27,015 nucleotides of DNA from positions 1 to 27,015 of the forward strand of contig JAYKXP010000321.1 of the NCBI GenBank assembly GCA_037176845.1, written 5' to 3'. The stretch's first letter is position 1. The number at the start of each line of letters is the position of its first letter. This DNA comes from Paramarasmius palmivorus (Eukaryota; Basidiomycota; Agaricomycetes; Agaricales; Marasmiaceae). Made by a program: the position numbers and the translations under genes. This document shows, piece by piece, positions 1-9,614 of the stretch. Below the pieces are notes generated by a model. The model was not told the DNA's origin, searched no databases, and saw only the letters and a list, made by a program, of their open reading frames with translations.

Positions 1-25
1 CAGCTAATTAAGCATAATTCTCTGA

Positions 26-240
26 TCATGACGAACAGGCCTGCAAACACACCGACTTCAATAATCAGCATCCACGATGATATTCCTATTCACGTCCCCG
101 CAGAAAAGCCAGACATTTCCTCCAATAGCGTTGACCCATATCTTGAAGGAGGGGTCTGAAGGTGTGATGACGAGTCGAGGAAGGGAATGACATGTGTATG
201 GAATAAGGCGCGCGACGCGTCCTCTGCATCTGACAGACCA
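26..240 (-). other. possible 3' end of a minus-strand gene (weak)
   Basis: On the minus strand a reading frame runs through a segment containing ITPSDPSFKIW and GGNVWLFCGD (plus positions about 94-190). It reaches a plausible 53-nt GT-AG intron (41-93, donor GTGAAT, acceptor TTTGCAG) and then a four-codon terminal exon ending in TGA at 26-28. The splice keeps the frame in phase 0. The peptide looks protein-like, but I do not recognise the family and found no start codon or upstream exon. It may be a C-terminal remnant of a gene, or chance. Confidence 0.2.
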
Positions 241-379
241 TGTTCCTCGACATCATCCTCTTCCTATCTCCTTGCAACACACTCTTCCCAACTCCTTTGA
301 TCATCATTCCAGGAGCAAGTGAAAGGTACTTCCATTTACTTTGCTGCTCCCAAGGCAGCTTACTGATACGCCTTGGTTA

Positions 380-760
380 CTTTTCCGCAGGTCCCGTCTA
401 CTCGAATCCCCGACATGTACAACCTCAGATCGGACGCTCATCATCTTACAAGCCTACAATAACCCACATATGTGCATCATATAGACCGTTATCGCCATTT
501 TTAGGCCTCCAGTGTCAATGTAACAAACCAGGGCTATCATCCACTGACAAAAGTCGTCGTTGCCGGGGTATGTACCGATCTAGATCTTTAAATTTCATGC
601 TGAGGCTGAACCCTGACCACTATTATCGTCCTTCTAGTTTCTCTCTATGCTAACATGAGCTGAGAACGACAGAACTGCTCGATGTTTCTATTGGCGGCAC
701 CTGCAGGGCAGGAGGTGCAGGAGTTGCAGAGTAGACAACGAAGCGTCTCAGCCACCACCT
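380..760 (+). pseudogene. degenerate fragment related to the CSE1 segment at 2150-2330 (copy 1)
   Basis: This stretch lines up loosely with the exon-intron junction region of the CSE1-like pseudogene further downstream. It has a GGTATGTACC donor-like site near 567, then a GCTGA/CCTGACCA tract, a TTCTAG acceptor-like site and then CTCTCTATGCTAACATGA. This matches the order at 2157-2240 and 960-1050. The tail GTTTCTATTGGCGGCACC also resembles 2285-2310. No frame is open for long. It is best read as the most decayed of three copies of the same segment. Identity is too low for a firm call by eye. Confidence 0.35.
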
Positions 761-779
761 TCCTCACCCCTCTCAACTG

Positions 780-1150
780 AATAGAGTAATGTAAAAGTCG
801 TCTAGGCAAGCAACGGTTGCCACAGACATCGCCAACGTCGCGGATTGGATCCTTGTGTTTCGCAATGTCTCCGCTTCTTTCAATCGCATCCGTCCACTAC
901 ACCCCAACTCTTTACAAACGTAAAATTGTATCTACGTTGACGAAAGCCAGTCCATCATTCCAATGTATGTACAATTCCTTCTATACTGCGCCTGAACCCT
1001 ACCTCAAACTATAGTCCCCGACTAGGTTTCGTCTCCGCAGCATGAGCTAGAACTATCCGGGACGACCCTCTCGAATTCCACCCATCCTGACCTCTCCACG
1101 GGAGTGCATGGGGTGCAGGAGCATCCAACGAGTGTGTTGCCCGCAGTCAG
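780..1150 (+). pseudogene. degenerate fragment of CSE1/exportin-2 (copy 2)
   Basis: It aligns by eye with 2010-2360. Shared blocks include GGATCCTTGTGTTTCGCAAT (against the DDPLVSNALRF codons), TCAATCGCATCCGTCCACTA (against TCCACTGCGATCCGCTCAGG) and CCATTCCAATGTATGTAC. A decayed intron with CTGAACCCT follows, then GACGACCCTCTCGAATTC, which encodes DDPLEF, and GCCCGCAGTCAGGCA, matching the TRRQA codons. It has several frameshifts and stops, so no product is possible. Together with copy 1 and the long run downstream it forms a head-to-tail series of fragments from the same exportin gene. The origin is inferred from motif order. Confidence 0.5.
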
Positions 1151-1153
1151 GCA

Positions 1154-3601
1154 TTGTCTCGTTCTGAAAACCAACTATTCACAGAGATCAACCTCGTGAT
1201 ATCCAAGTTTACGGACCCTTTCCTCGAGCTCTTCCAAAGAACCGCAACAAGTCTAGTTGTCTACTCAAAATGCTCTCCCACACCCCGAGAAATTCATTCG
1301 AAACTTCGATGCATGTTCGATTCTGCTCGCAGAAACCTACCACCACGACTTTCACGTGTCAAGATATCCCACCGACAGTCCCACGAGGATTTTTTTCACC
1401 AGCGAATCAGGATGGATCCCGATGCATGTCATGGATCCATGGCACCCGGAGGATGAGCTCAGGAACAGCGATTCCCGGTGGACCAACACCTTCTTTGCCG
1501 TCTCAGCTCAAGAGAGAGGTACCCTAGAAGTCGTCGAGGTATGGTCTAACGATCCCTCCACAAATTTAGAAGTGATATTCCTTCACCATTCTTTCCAGCT
1601 GTTTGTGAAACTATACACCGAAAAGCTCCTGGAATCCACGACCCGCCGTACCAGCGTTTCTCCAAGGCGTCCGATCACTGGTAGGTTCCAACAGACTCAC
1701 CAACAAGTGCGTTGCAGATTTTTTCTCCTATATTGTCGCTCAGCCTTGCTGCAATAGGATGTACAGAGGCCACTTGCAGAACAGGACAAAGCAGCTCTAC
1801 GATCGCGGCTTGTACCAGCAATGCTCCAACTTTCGGGCCCTCAGATAAAGGTTACGCGCTCAAGTCGCAGAATCAAGTCGCCCCTGATTGCGGAGCTCGA
1901 CTTTCCTTCATCCCTTCCAGCTGTTTGTGAAATTATACACCGAACAACTACTTGGAATCCAATGCCGTACCCGTGTTTGTCCAAGGGCGTTCTGGTCGCT
2001 GGTAGGATTCCAACAGCCTTACCAGTGTCTCAGATGATCCCTTGGTTTCCAATGCCTTCGCTTCCTTTCCACTGCGATCCGCTCAGGTCACTACACTCAG
2101 CTATTCACTACGACAGAAAACTATTTCTACCTTGTTGAAGGAGCGTCGTCATTCCGGATGTACGTACGTACCTTCTTTCATGCTAAGCCCTGACCACCTC
2201 TAATCCGCCTTCTAGGTCTCTCTCCGCCAACATGAAGCTAGGCAATTTGGGGATGACCCGCTTGAATTCATCCGTCTGGAAAACTTTCTATTGGCGTGCA
2301 GGTGCAGAAGGTGTGGGAGTATCTAACGAAGGTGTTACCCGTCGTCAGGCAGCTGCAGACGTTGTCAAAGCCCTCGTCGGTACTGGAGGCGGTGAGGGCG
2401 GAAAAGGTCACCACTAGCATCGTCGGCAACTGGATTGAGCGAGGCCTTACCGAGTACGTTCAAGCTGGGAAGAGCACAGACGGCGAAGGGTGGAAGGCCA
2501 AAGATAGCGCAATCTACCTCCCACTGCCCTTGATTCTCGCGGCGCAACCGCTCATCAACACGGTGTTACGGCAACGAACGCACTCGTTGATGTCGTCAAG
2601 TCTTTCTCGGGACCACGTTTATGAGGACTTGCAAGCTCAGGGCAACGTAAATCCGATAATTGCAAGTGGATGCTATCCGGTTCTTGACACATTCCGAAAG
2701 CAAGTATTAAGAGGCCACCTACATTAGGCTGTTAGTCATTACTGATCCCTCAAATAAGCTCACCAAACAACAACTGCTTTACGTTCTTCCATGCTAGCAA
2801 GACACCTGCAGTCAGATAACTATGTATACACCTATATGGCAATCACCATCGAGAGTGGTTAGCGATATCGATACGACAACCTGGTCAAAGTCAGAATGCT
2901 GTATGTCCCATGCTCCTATTCATTGGGACTAGCCTCACAATACCATTTCAGGTTCATTCAAACTGACATTCACGAAACCGCCAATGACCTCATCAATGCT
3001 CTACTTTCCAAAACCGAAGCTGCAGGGACCCCAGAAAAGGTTGCTGAGAACGACCATCTGATGAAATGTATGTCCCTAAGACCCAAGTGTTCTCTTTTTC
3101 TCCTCACTAACAGCTGGTACTCATCAGGTACAATGCGAGTCATTGTCACTGCACGGCAGTCTCTTTCACCCAACTACCAGCGCTGCTCAGCGATTCGTTG
3201 ATATCCTTGGCGTCATCTCGCGGAACCCTATCATTTAACAGGGCCGCAGCATTCGAATCTCTCATGATCATCAAACTTTCAGTCCGCCAGGAACTACGCT
3301 GAAAGAGGCGAAAATCTTACATCTGGAACCGACGACGACGCATTTGTCACACTGACAGCAATAGACGAAGAAGAGAAAAGCACAGGGCTACCAAAGCAGC
3401 ATATTCCAGACTTGCGACATCTGAATCTGTCGACATTGACCCAGTTGCATATGTCGGCGACCCGGAACAGTACTTTGGGCGGGGAGGATGGTGAGGTTCT
3501 CAAAGCCGAAGGGGGCGGTCGTTCTTCGGGAATTGCTTTCGCAGTGTAATCCACAGGTCGTGGGTCCGGTAATACAGAGTTTGGCTAGGCAGGATATGTG
3601 A
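1154..3601 (+). pseudogene. CSE1: exportin-2 (CSE1-like, importin-alpha re-exporter) pseudogene, C-terminal two thirds
   Basis: Motifs typical of fungal CSE1/CAS, the karyopherin that returns importin-alpha to the cytoplasm, occur in the expected order but in all three frames. They are LVISKFTDPFLELFQRT (about 1195), TCQDIPPTV (1356), HEDFFSP (1383), TPSLPSQLK (1484), LFVKLYTE twice (1600, 1932), NALRFLSTAIRSG (2051), DDPLEFIRLE (2255), TRRQAAADVVKALV (2337), IVGNWIERGLTEY (2420), WKAKDSAIYL (2491), VYEDLQAQGNVNPI (2620), SDNYVYTY (2815), TPEKVAENDHLMKC (3028), MRVIVTARQSL (3132), DPVAYVGDPEQYFG (3437) and QVVGPVIQSLARQDM, with the stop at 3599-3601. Ancestral introns are still visible, for example at about 3068-3131. 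Many frameshifts and stops exclude a working protein. The N-terminal third is missing. An internal duplication repeats the LFVKLYTE segment. Confidence 0.78.
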
Positions 3602-4222
3602 TATGAGATCCATTTTGATTATTAGGATAGATTAAACCGAACTAATCGTGGATGGTTTGCTGGTTTAGGTGCGATGTGAGCGATGAGGAGATTTCCGGAT
3701 GCCCGGTCAGTCTGCGCCTGTTCCCACCGGATTTCCGGATGCGGAAATCCGGATGCCCGGATATTTTTAGTATTTTCTTGAGCTGGGAAAATGATGTCAA
3801 AACATAGATTGTCAACAAGTAGCTCAGAAACATAAAACATGTAGAAGTTATTATATCTTCTAGCTCTTCTCTAGTGCTTTTGGGAATTAGGAAAGATATC
3901 AAATTGTGTTACTTGCAGTATGGATAGACAATATGCTTAAAATATAGAATATATCCCTCAGTAATATTTAGCAGAAATGGCTCAAATTCATGGGATTATT
4001 GACCTGTTTTATATCCACCACTATGAGGGAAATACATGATATTGTTTTTGCATATTATAGAAGTTGTCTGCTCTGCATTATACTGTATATTTCATGAAGG
4101 AAAACATGCAAAGTACATGGAATTATGGAAATATTGTCAATGCTACAGTATGAGAGAAATATATTAAATGTTGCAGTCATACCCTATGTGTTTTCTCTGG
4201 TCTTTAATTCCATATCCTGCCT
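3602..4222. other. AT-rich intergenic stretch with CCGGATGC repeats
   Basis: No supportable gene. At 3690-3762 the words TTTCCGGATGCCCGG, TTTCCGGATGCGGAAAT and ATCCGGATGCCCGGATAT sit close together. The middle one is a perfect hairpin (3731-3748, 7-bp arms, 4-nt loop). From about 3770 to 4220 the sequence is strongly AT-rich, without long ORFs or a recognisable LTR. A 5' LTR matching the one at 9615-10058 was looked for here and not seen. Confidence 0.5.
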
Positions 4223-5309
4223 TCATATTGCATTCATTATCTGAGGTGTAGAAGAACCATTTCCCCGTAGTGTCTGGATTTCCGAGTCACTAGCGGTGAA
4301 ATTGTCGTTTTCCCAAAACAAGTGTTTGAGAAGGATGCGGGGGTCGGCAGATCCACATTCACGAAGGAGTTGTTGACGATCTTTGAGACGTGCCTCGATC
4401 TCGTCGCGAAGACGGAGTAGGTTGCTAATCTGGTCGTTCAACATGTCGAACTCTCGCATCGATTCCAAAATACTGTTTGCTTGGAAAAGGAGACCTAAAT
4501 CACCGATAAAACAAGATATTAGAACCGAATATGAAGTAGAATAACTAGTAAACTTACCCATGGGACTAGTCAATCCCTCGCCGAAGCCTTGGACCTTGCT
4601 CTTAATATAATCCCACCACCAGGTGGAGAAAGAGCATCGTTCGAAGGTTTGACGACAAGGAGCGCACTTGATGCTAGCACCGGCTGCAGGCTTGCACCTC
4701 TGTCTGAGGTTGTCGCACTGAGTGCAGGGTGTTTTCTCGCTTTGGCGGACGTCCTGTGGGAAAGAAAGAAACAATTAGAAGCTATAACTTAAGTGAGATC
4801 ACTAAGGAACCACTTACGAGGGGTTGAGCTGTCAAGGCAGTCAGGACCCTGACCAGAGACAAATCTGCGTCGCTGTTGACGTGCAGCATGTAGTTGAGCT
4901 CTAAGTGAGATCACTGGGTTAGAAACAAAAGTATAGAACGAAGAGAGTGAATTCACTTACTCTTGAGGGTTTTGACATGTTCTCGACGCCCCAACATGTT
5001 GTTGAGACGGTCGATGATCAAAGGATCTTCACGAGGACCGACGCCACGTTTGCCGGCTTCGACCAGAACCTCCAAATCCACGTTGTCGATAGAGACAGGG
5101 TGCGCTGGATAGGGTTCTGCTTTGTCGTCGTCGTCGTCGTCCTCGATCTCCTAAGAAAGGAGGTGGTTATTAAAGTGAAATCACTTGAGAATGAACCTAT
5201 ATCACTTACGATGGTATCGCTCTCGACGGCCTTGGACTTGCCCTTGCTAACACTCTTGGTACGAGGACCAGAAGAGGTGGAAGGAGCCGACACCAGCTGA
5301 TGCAGCTAA

Positions 5310-6748
5310 ACTTCAACAATAGTGCTTGACAGTTATCAGAACGACTTTTGCAAATGTAGCGGACAACTACTTTAACAAAAGTAGAGGACAAGTAATCAAG
5401 GCAGATAAGAGGTACTGTCCGCTTTGGGTGCTTCTAAATTGGGAAGGATCATTCCCACACCTTCTGGAAAGGAAACAGGCCGCTTTTTTGAGATCTGGAG
5501 ATGTTCCCACACCGCTTTTGGCATCCCAAAATGGAAGGTGCTCTTTCCATGATGTAACAGTGCGCTTTTTGGGCGCTTTTTTTGCGGAAAAATTATTCCC
5601 ACACCTCCTGACATCATCTGGGTGCCTCCCTACTCCGCTTTTGGCTTCCCAAAATGGAAGGTGACCTTACCTCATCATTTTCCACCTGGAATCAATGCAC
5701 TGGGGGGCTATTGGGGCATGCAGGGGGGCTATAAAAATCGCATTTTTGAGGGAATATGTTCCAATATGTTCTAAAAGCATGCCCCTGCAATTGGGGGGCA
5801 GGGGAATGCAAAAAAAGCAGCCCAAACATGGTAATTCAGGAAAATGGCCTGTTGGATCTTGGGCTACAGGCCAGATATTGACATGGGGTAAGTTGGAGGA
5901 CCTAGATACATCAAATACAAGCCTGGGGACACCCAATAGTACATAGATTAGTTGGATAATGGTGCTTAAATATCAAAAATACTGAAAATCTCCGAAATTA
6001 GGGGAATAAAATTACAGGATGGGATGTAGTGCAGCTGGGGCTTAGATATTGTAAATCAGAGATGATATATATGTCCCCTTGCTTGGTTTACAATCCTGGA
6101 GAGCTGCCTATTTTTCCAGATTTATTAAAGCTAAATCCGCTTTTTTTGGACATTGGTAATACTATACCACAGGGAATGATTGGGATGGGCTAATTCTTGT
6201 TCATAACCCACTCTAGGGTGTATAGATGATGAATATATACTTGCCCAAGCACTCCTGTATGTGCAACACCTTGTTCAATCCAATGTATTGTACAGTTATG
6301 TAACACAGGCAGTAATACATGAATAGCACCTCAGGGAAGCATCCCAGCACCAAGGGGAGTTCAGAATCGAGTTCAGGCACCCAAAATACACTTTCCTACC
6401 ATGAAAGGACATTTTCTGAATACATCTGTATGTTGCTACATAAAAAATACATAAAAAATCGCATTTTTAGGGGTTTTTTTGTACTGGAGCATGGGGATTG
6501 CTCCTAAAATCACCAAAAATGAATGAGAGACCGTTCACTATGCATAGAACAGGAATATCAATTGCCTCCATGAATCCCATGACAGGAATCCATATGCCAG
6601 ATGCATCAATTCTTGCACAATTACAGAAAACATGTAATATGAATGTAGTATTGCAGGGATTGATCTGGGGACTTGGGGAACCTCAAAATCGAATTCAGGG
6701 TGAAAAATCAGTCAAGAATATGTCCAGGGTTGAAAGGAATCCAATCAC
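5310..6748 (+). repeat. left arm of the foldback element
   Basis: This arm pairs with 6850-8291 on the opposite strand. It contains two direct copies of a 29-bp block (5512-5540 and 5635-5663) and a small internal hairpin (CCCCTGC/GCAGGGG near 5785-5806). The reading frame from 6319 is broken relative to the other arm because the T run at about 6474-6480 has 7 T rather than 8. Confidence 0.85.
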
Positions 6749-6849
6749 TGTAGCTTGAGATATGTATCTGACAAGTTTTATGCTTATAGTTAACATATAT
6801 TGCACATATACTTGTGCATTTAACTTGATGTATGCATATTGAAGTCAAT

Positions 6850-8291
6850 TGTGGATGGATTTCCTTCAACCCTGGATATATTCTTAACTGATTTTTCATC
6901 CTGAATTCGATTTTGAGGTTCCCCAAGCCCCCAGATCACTCCCTGTAATACTACATTCATATTACATGTTTTCTGTAATTGTGCAAGAATTAATGCATCT
7001 GTGATAAGGATTCCTGTCATGGGATTCATGGAGGCAATTGATATTCCTGTTTTATGCATAGTGAAAGGTCTCTCATCCACTTTTGGTGATTTTAGGAGCA
7101 ATCCCCATGCTCCAGTACAAAAAAAACCCCTAAAAATGCGATTTTCTATGTATTTTTTATGTAGCAACATACAGATGTATTCAAAAAATGTGCTTTCATG
7201 GTAGCAAAGTGTATTTTGGGTGCCTGAACTCGATTCTGAACTCCCCCTGGTGCTGGGATGCTTCCCTGAGGTGCTATTCATGGATTACTGGTAGTATTAC
7301 ATAACTGTACAATACATTGGATTGAACAAGGTGTTGCACATACAGGAGTGCTTGGGCAAGTATATTTTCATCATCTATACACCCTAGAGTGGGTTATGAA
7401 CAAGAATTATCCCATCCCAATCATTCCCTGTGGTATAGTATTACCAATGTCCCAAAAAAGCGAATTTAGCTGTAATAAATCTGGAAAAATAGGCAGCTCT
7501 CCAGGATTGTAAACCCATCAAGGGGACATATATATTATCCCTTATCCACAATATCTAAGCCCCAGCTGCACTAGATCCCATCCTGTAATTTTATTCCCCT
7601 AATTTCAGAGATTTTCAGTATTTTTGATATTTAAGCACCATTATCCCACCAATCTACATACTATTTAGTGTCCCCAGGCTTGTATTTAATGTATCTAGGT
7701 CCTCCAACTTACCCCATGTCAATATCTGGCCTGTAGCCCAAGATCCACTGGGTCATTTTCCTGAATTACCATATTTGGACTGCTTTTTTTGCATTCCCCT
7801 GCCCCCCAATTGCAGGGGCATGCTTTTAGAACATATTAGAACATATTCCCTCCAAAATGCAATTTTTATAGCCCCTCCAGCATGCCTCAATAGCCCTCCA
7901 ATGCATTGATTCCAGGTGGAAAATGATGAGGTAAGGCCACCTTCCATTTTGGGAAGCAAAAAGCGGAGTAGGGAGGCACCCAGATGATGTCAGGAGGTGT
8001 GGAAATAATTTTTCCACAAAAAAAGCGCCCAAAAAGCATACTGTTACATCATGGAAAGAGCACCTTCCATTTTGGGATGCCAAAAGCAGTGTGGGAATAT
8101 CTCCAGATCTCAAAAAAGCGGCCTGTTTCCTTTCCAGAAGGTGTGGGAATGATCCTTCCCAATTTAGAAGCACCCAAAGCGGACAGTACCTCTTATCTGC
8201 CTTGATTACTTGTCCTCTACTTTTGTTAAAGTAGTTGTCCGCTACATTTGCAAAAGTCGTTCTGATAACTGTCAAGCACTATTGTTGAAGT
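6850..8291 (-). repeat. right arm of the foldback element
   Basis: Reverse complement of the left arm. It keeps the perfect outer 193 bp but carries several C-to-T type differences in its inner part when read in the same orientation (for example GTGCGC in the left arm reads GTATGC here). The same 29-bp block occurs twice. Confidence 0.85.
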
Positions 8292-9436
8292 ATGGCTACA
8301 TCTGGTGAACCGGAGCAGCCCCTACCGGAAGCGACACGCTTGTATTTATGGTCGTTCCAGTCGACCGACATCTCGGAGTCGTCCGAGTCGAAGACCACCT
8401 CCGGACGGTTTTCCAAAGCCTTCTCGAAGGCAGTCTTCTCCGAAGCTTTGCCTCCGGTGCGACGTTTCTATAAGATCGCATTAGTACAAGTTCAACTCTC
8501 CTAGAGAAACGCACCTTAGGAGCCGGTGGAGGGTCCACAATTTGAACATCATCATCCTCCGCCTCTGAAGCCTTCCGCTTGCCCTTTCCTTTCGAAGTAC
8601 CAGCCTCCGATGCATTGTCCTCCGTGGCACGGGAAGAAGACGCCTTGGACTTGGATGCAGCCTCCGCCCTCCGTTTTGCCTGAGCTGTCGCGCGAGCCTT
8701 ATCCGCCCGTTGCTGAATCTCCTCTGCAGTCGGAGGAGCACGGTACTCTTCTTGCCGTTGCTGCTGCTCTTCCTCCCTCCGCTTGGCAGCCCTACTCCAG
8801 ATTTCCTCTTCCTTCTTCTTCCGCTCTTCCGCCTCCTTTTCCTCCCGAATCCTCTTCTCTTCCTCCTTTGCCTTACGCTCCTCTTCTTCCCTCTTCTTCC
8901 TCTCCTCCTGTTTCCGACGCTCCTCGGCCTCCGCAGCCCGTTTCTTTGCCTCCTCAAACCATCCCTTGATTCGAGCATCTTCCGCGTCCTCATAGGCAGT
9001 CCCCCAGACGTGCCACGCCCGAAGAGCTGCTGGTCACTCTGACCTCCGAGTCTTTCAGTCCCTATTTCGTTGCCGGACCTCTCGACATTGTACTTGGTAA
9101 TTTTGAAAACCTGTAGCGTTCCGGTCTTCGATTGCAGCGACATCCTCCTCCGTGGCATCGTCCGGAACCTCCTCCATTTCGAACTTCGGAGGAAGGGCCT
9201 CGTCTTCTTCTATGAGAGCGGGAAAAAGGGGCCGCTGCCGAGGATAGACCTCCGGCATCTGGGAAATAACCTCCGGATCGATATACGTCCGGGAGGCATG
9301 GGGATACGTAAAGCCCTCTTCAGTGGGCACGGGGGCGGAGGGACGGTCTTCCGGTTTGCTGAATGCCAAGTCGTTGCTTCCGGACATTGTTGTAGTTGGT
9401 GGGCAGAAAGAGGGGACTTCGTCAAAAAGTGGTGGT

Positions 9437-9445
9437 CCTTTTATA
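9437..9445 (-). promoter_or_regulatory. TATA box of the coiled-coil/cysteine-cluster gene
   Basis: The minus strand reads TATAAAAGG, a close match to the TATA consensus, about 50 bp upstream of the ATG at 9387. It lies between the gene and the polypurine tract of the LTR. This implies that the antisense gene has its own promoter rather than using the LTR. Confidence 0.5.
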
Positions 9446-9601
9446 GTTTCAAAAGTTAACCCGGTTACATCACGTGATTTCATTTAAGATTTTCTAGAAC
9501 TTTCTATGGATCTTTAGATCTTCATTGTCCTCCGGATTAGGGAATACTTGCTTCCGGATATTGTACCTTCCGGTACGGAGGCTCCTCCGGGGTCGGAGCC
9601 T

Positions 9602-9611
9602 AAGAGGGGGA
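9602..9611 (+). other. polypurine tract upstream of a 3' LTR
   Basis: AAGAGGGGGA sits three bases before the LTR start TGTCATGACC. This is the usual plus-strand primer site of Ty3/Gypsy retrotransposons. It shows that the LTR at 9615 is a 3' LTR of a plus-oriented element whose internal region would lie to the left. Confidence 0.6.
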
Positions 9612-9614
9612 TAC

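Larger units (their letters stand above)
5310..8291. mobile_element. 2,982-bp foldback (giant inverted-repeat) element without a recognisable transposase
   Basis: The left arm (5310-6748) and right arm (6850-8291) are reverse complements of each other over about 1.44 kb, separated by a loop of about 100 bp. The tips are ACTTCAACAATAGTGCTTGA on both sides. The first 193 bp (5310-5502) are identical to the other arm. Further in, mismatches appear, many of them C/T or G/A transitions and some at CpG (for example 5513, 5585). No long conserved ORF or transposase motif is present. Each arm repeats short words such as CCGCTTTT/GCGCTTTT and a 29-bp block twice (5512-5540 and 5635-5663), resembling transposase-binding subterminal repeats. 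Flanking duplication is unclear: GCTA occurs at 5305-5308 and 8295-8298, but the ends do not fit exactly. It interrupts the minus-strand gene at 4223-9387. It is probably a non-autonomous DNA transposon. Confidence 0.85.
4223..9387 (-). pseudogene. retroelement-associated coiled-coil / cysteine-cluster gene, interrupted by a foldback element
   Basis: A spliced minus-strand gene can be rebuilt. Exons are 9111-9387 (ATG at 9387), 8515-9029, 8292-8467, then the 5310-8291 element, then 5210-5309, 4961-5150, 4818-4900, 4558-4753 and 4223-4494 (TGA). All junctions other than the interruption keep the frame (introns of 81, 47, 59, 60, 64 and 63 nt). The N-terminal exon is acidic. Exon 2 encodes a long Lys/Arg/Glu coiled coil (for example ARIKGWFEEAKKRAAEAEERR segments) followed by a basic Ser-rich stretch. 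Later exons hold a DDDDDD run, KRGVGPREDPLIIDRL, and a cluster TPCTQCDNLRQRCK...CAPCRQTFERCS (CxxCx6Cx10CxxCx6C spacing), which probably binds zinc. The C-terminus is helical. A TATAAAAGG box lies about 50 bp upstream. I recall similar genes as abundant around mushroom retrotransposons; their function is unknown. Whether splicing can remove the element is open. Confidence 0.6.

Noticed and set aside
3602..4222. 5' LTR partner for the LTR at 9615-10058
   Set aside because: No TGTCATGACC start or other LTR similarity was seen in this stretch or elsewhere in the window.
5326..5664. 112-codon ORF near the left tip of the foldback, mirrored at 7826-8275
   Set aside because: Conserved because the DNA is a repeat. 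The peptide has no recognisable fold and lies over subterminal repeats.
6820..7281. 153-codon ORF in the right foldback arm (minus), with a split counterpart in the left arm
   Set aside because: Differences between the two arms are not biased to silent sites, the left copy is frameshifted by a T-run length change, and no domain is visible. It looks like open sequence by chance.
5310..8291. Assembly or library inverted-duplication artefact
   Set aside because: Arms carry many fixed differences and small indels, which a chimeric artefact would not show.
8481..9158. 225-codon Arg-rich minus ORF and Leu/Ser-rich plus ORFs over 8526-9042
   Set aside because: Shadows of the Lys/Glu coiled-coil exon (8515-9029) in other frames.
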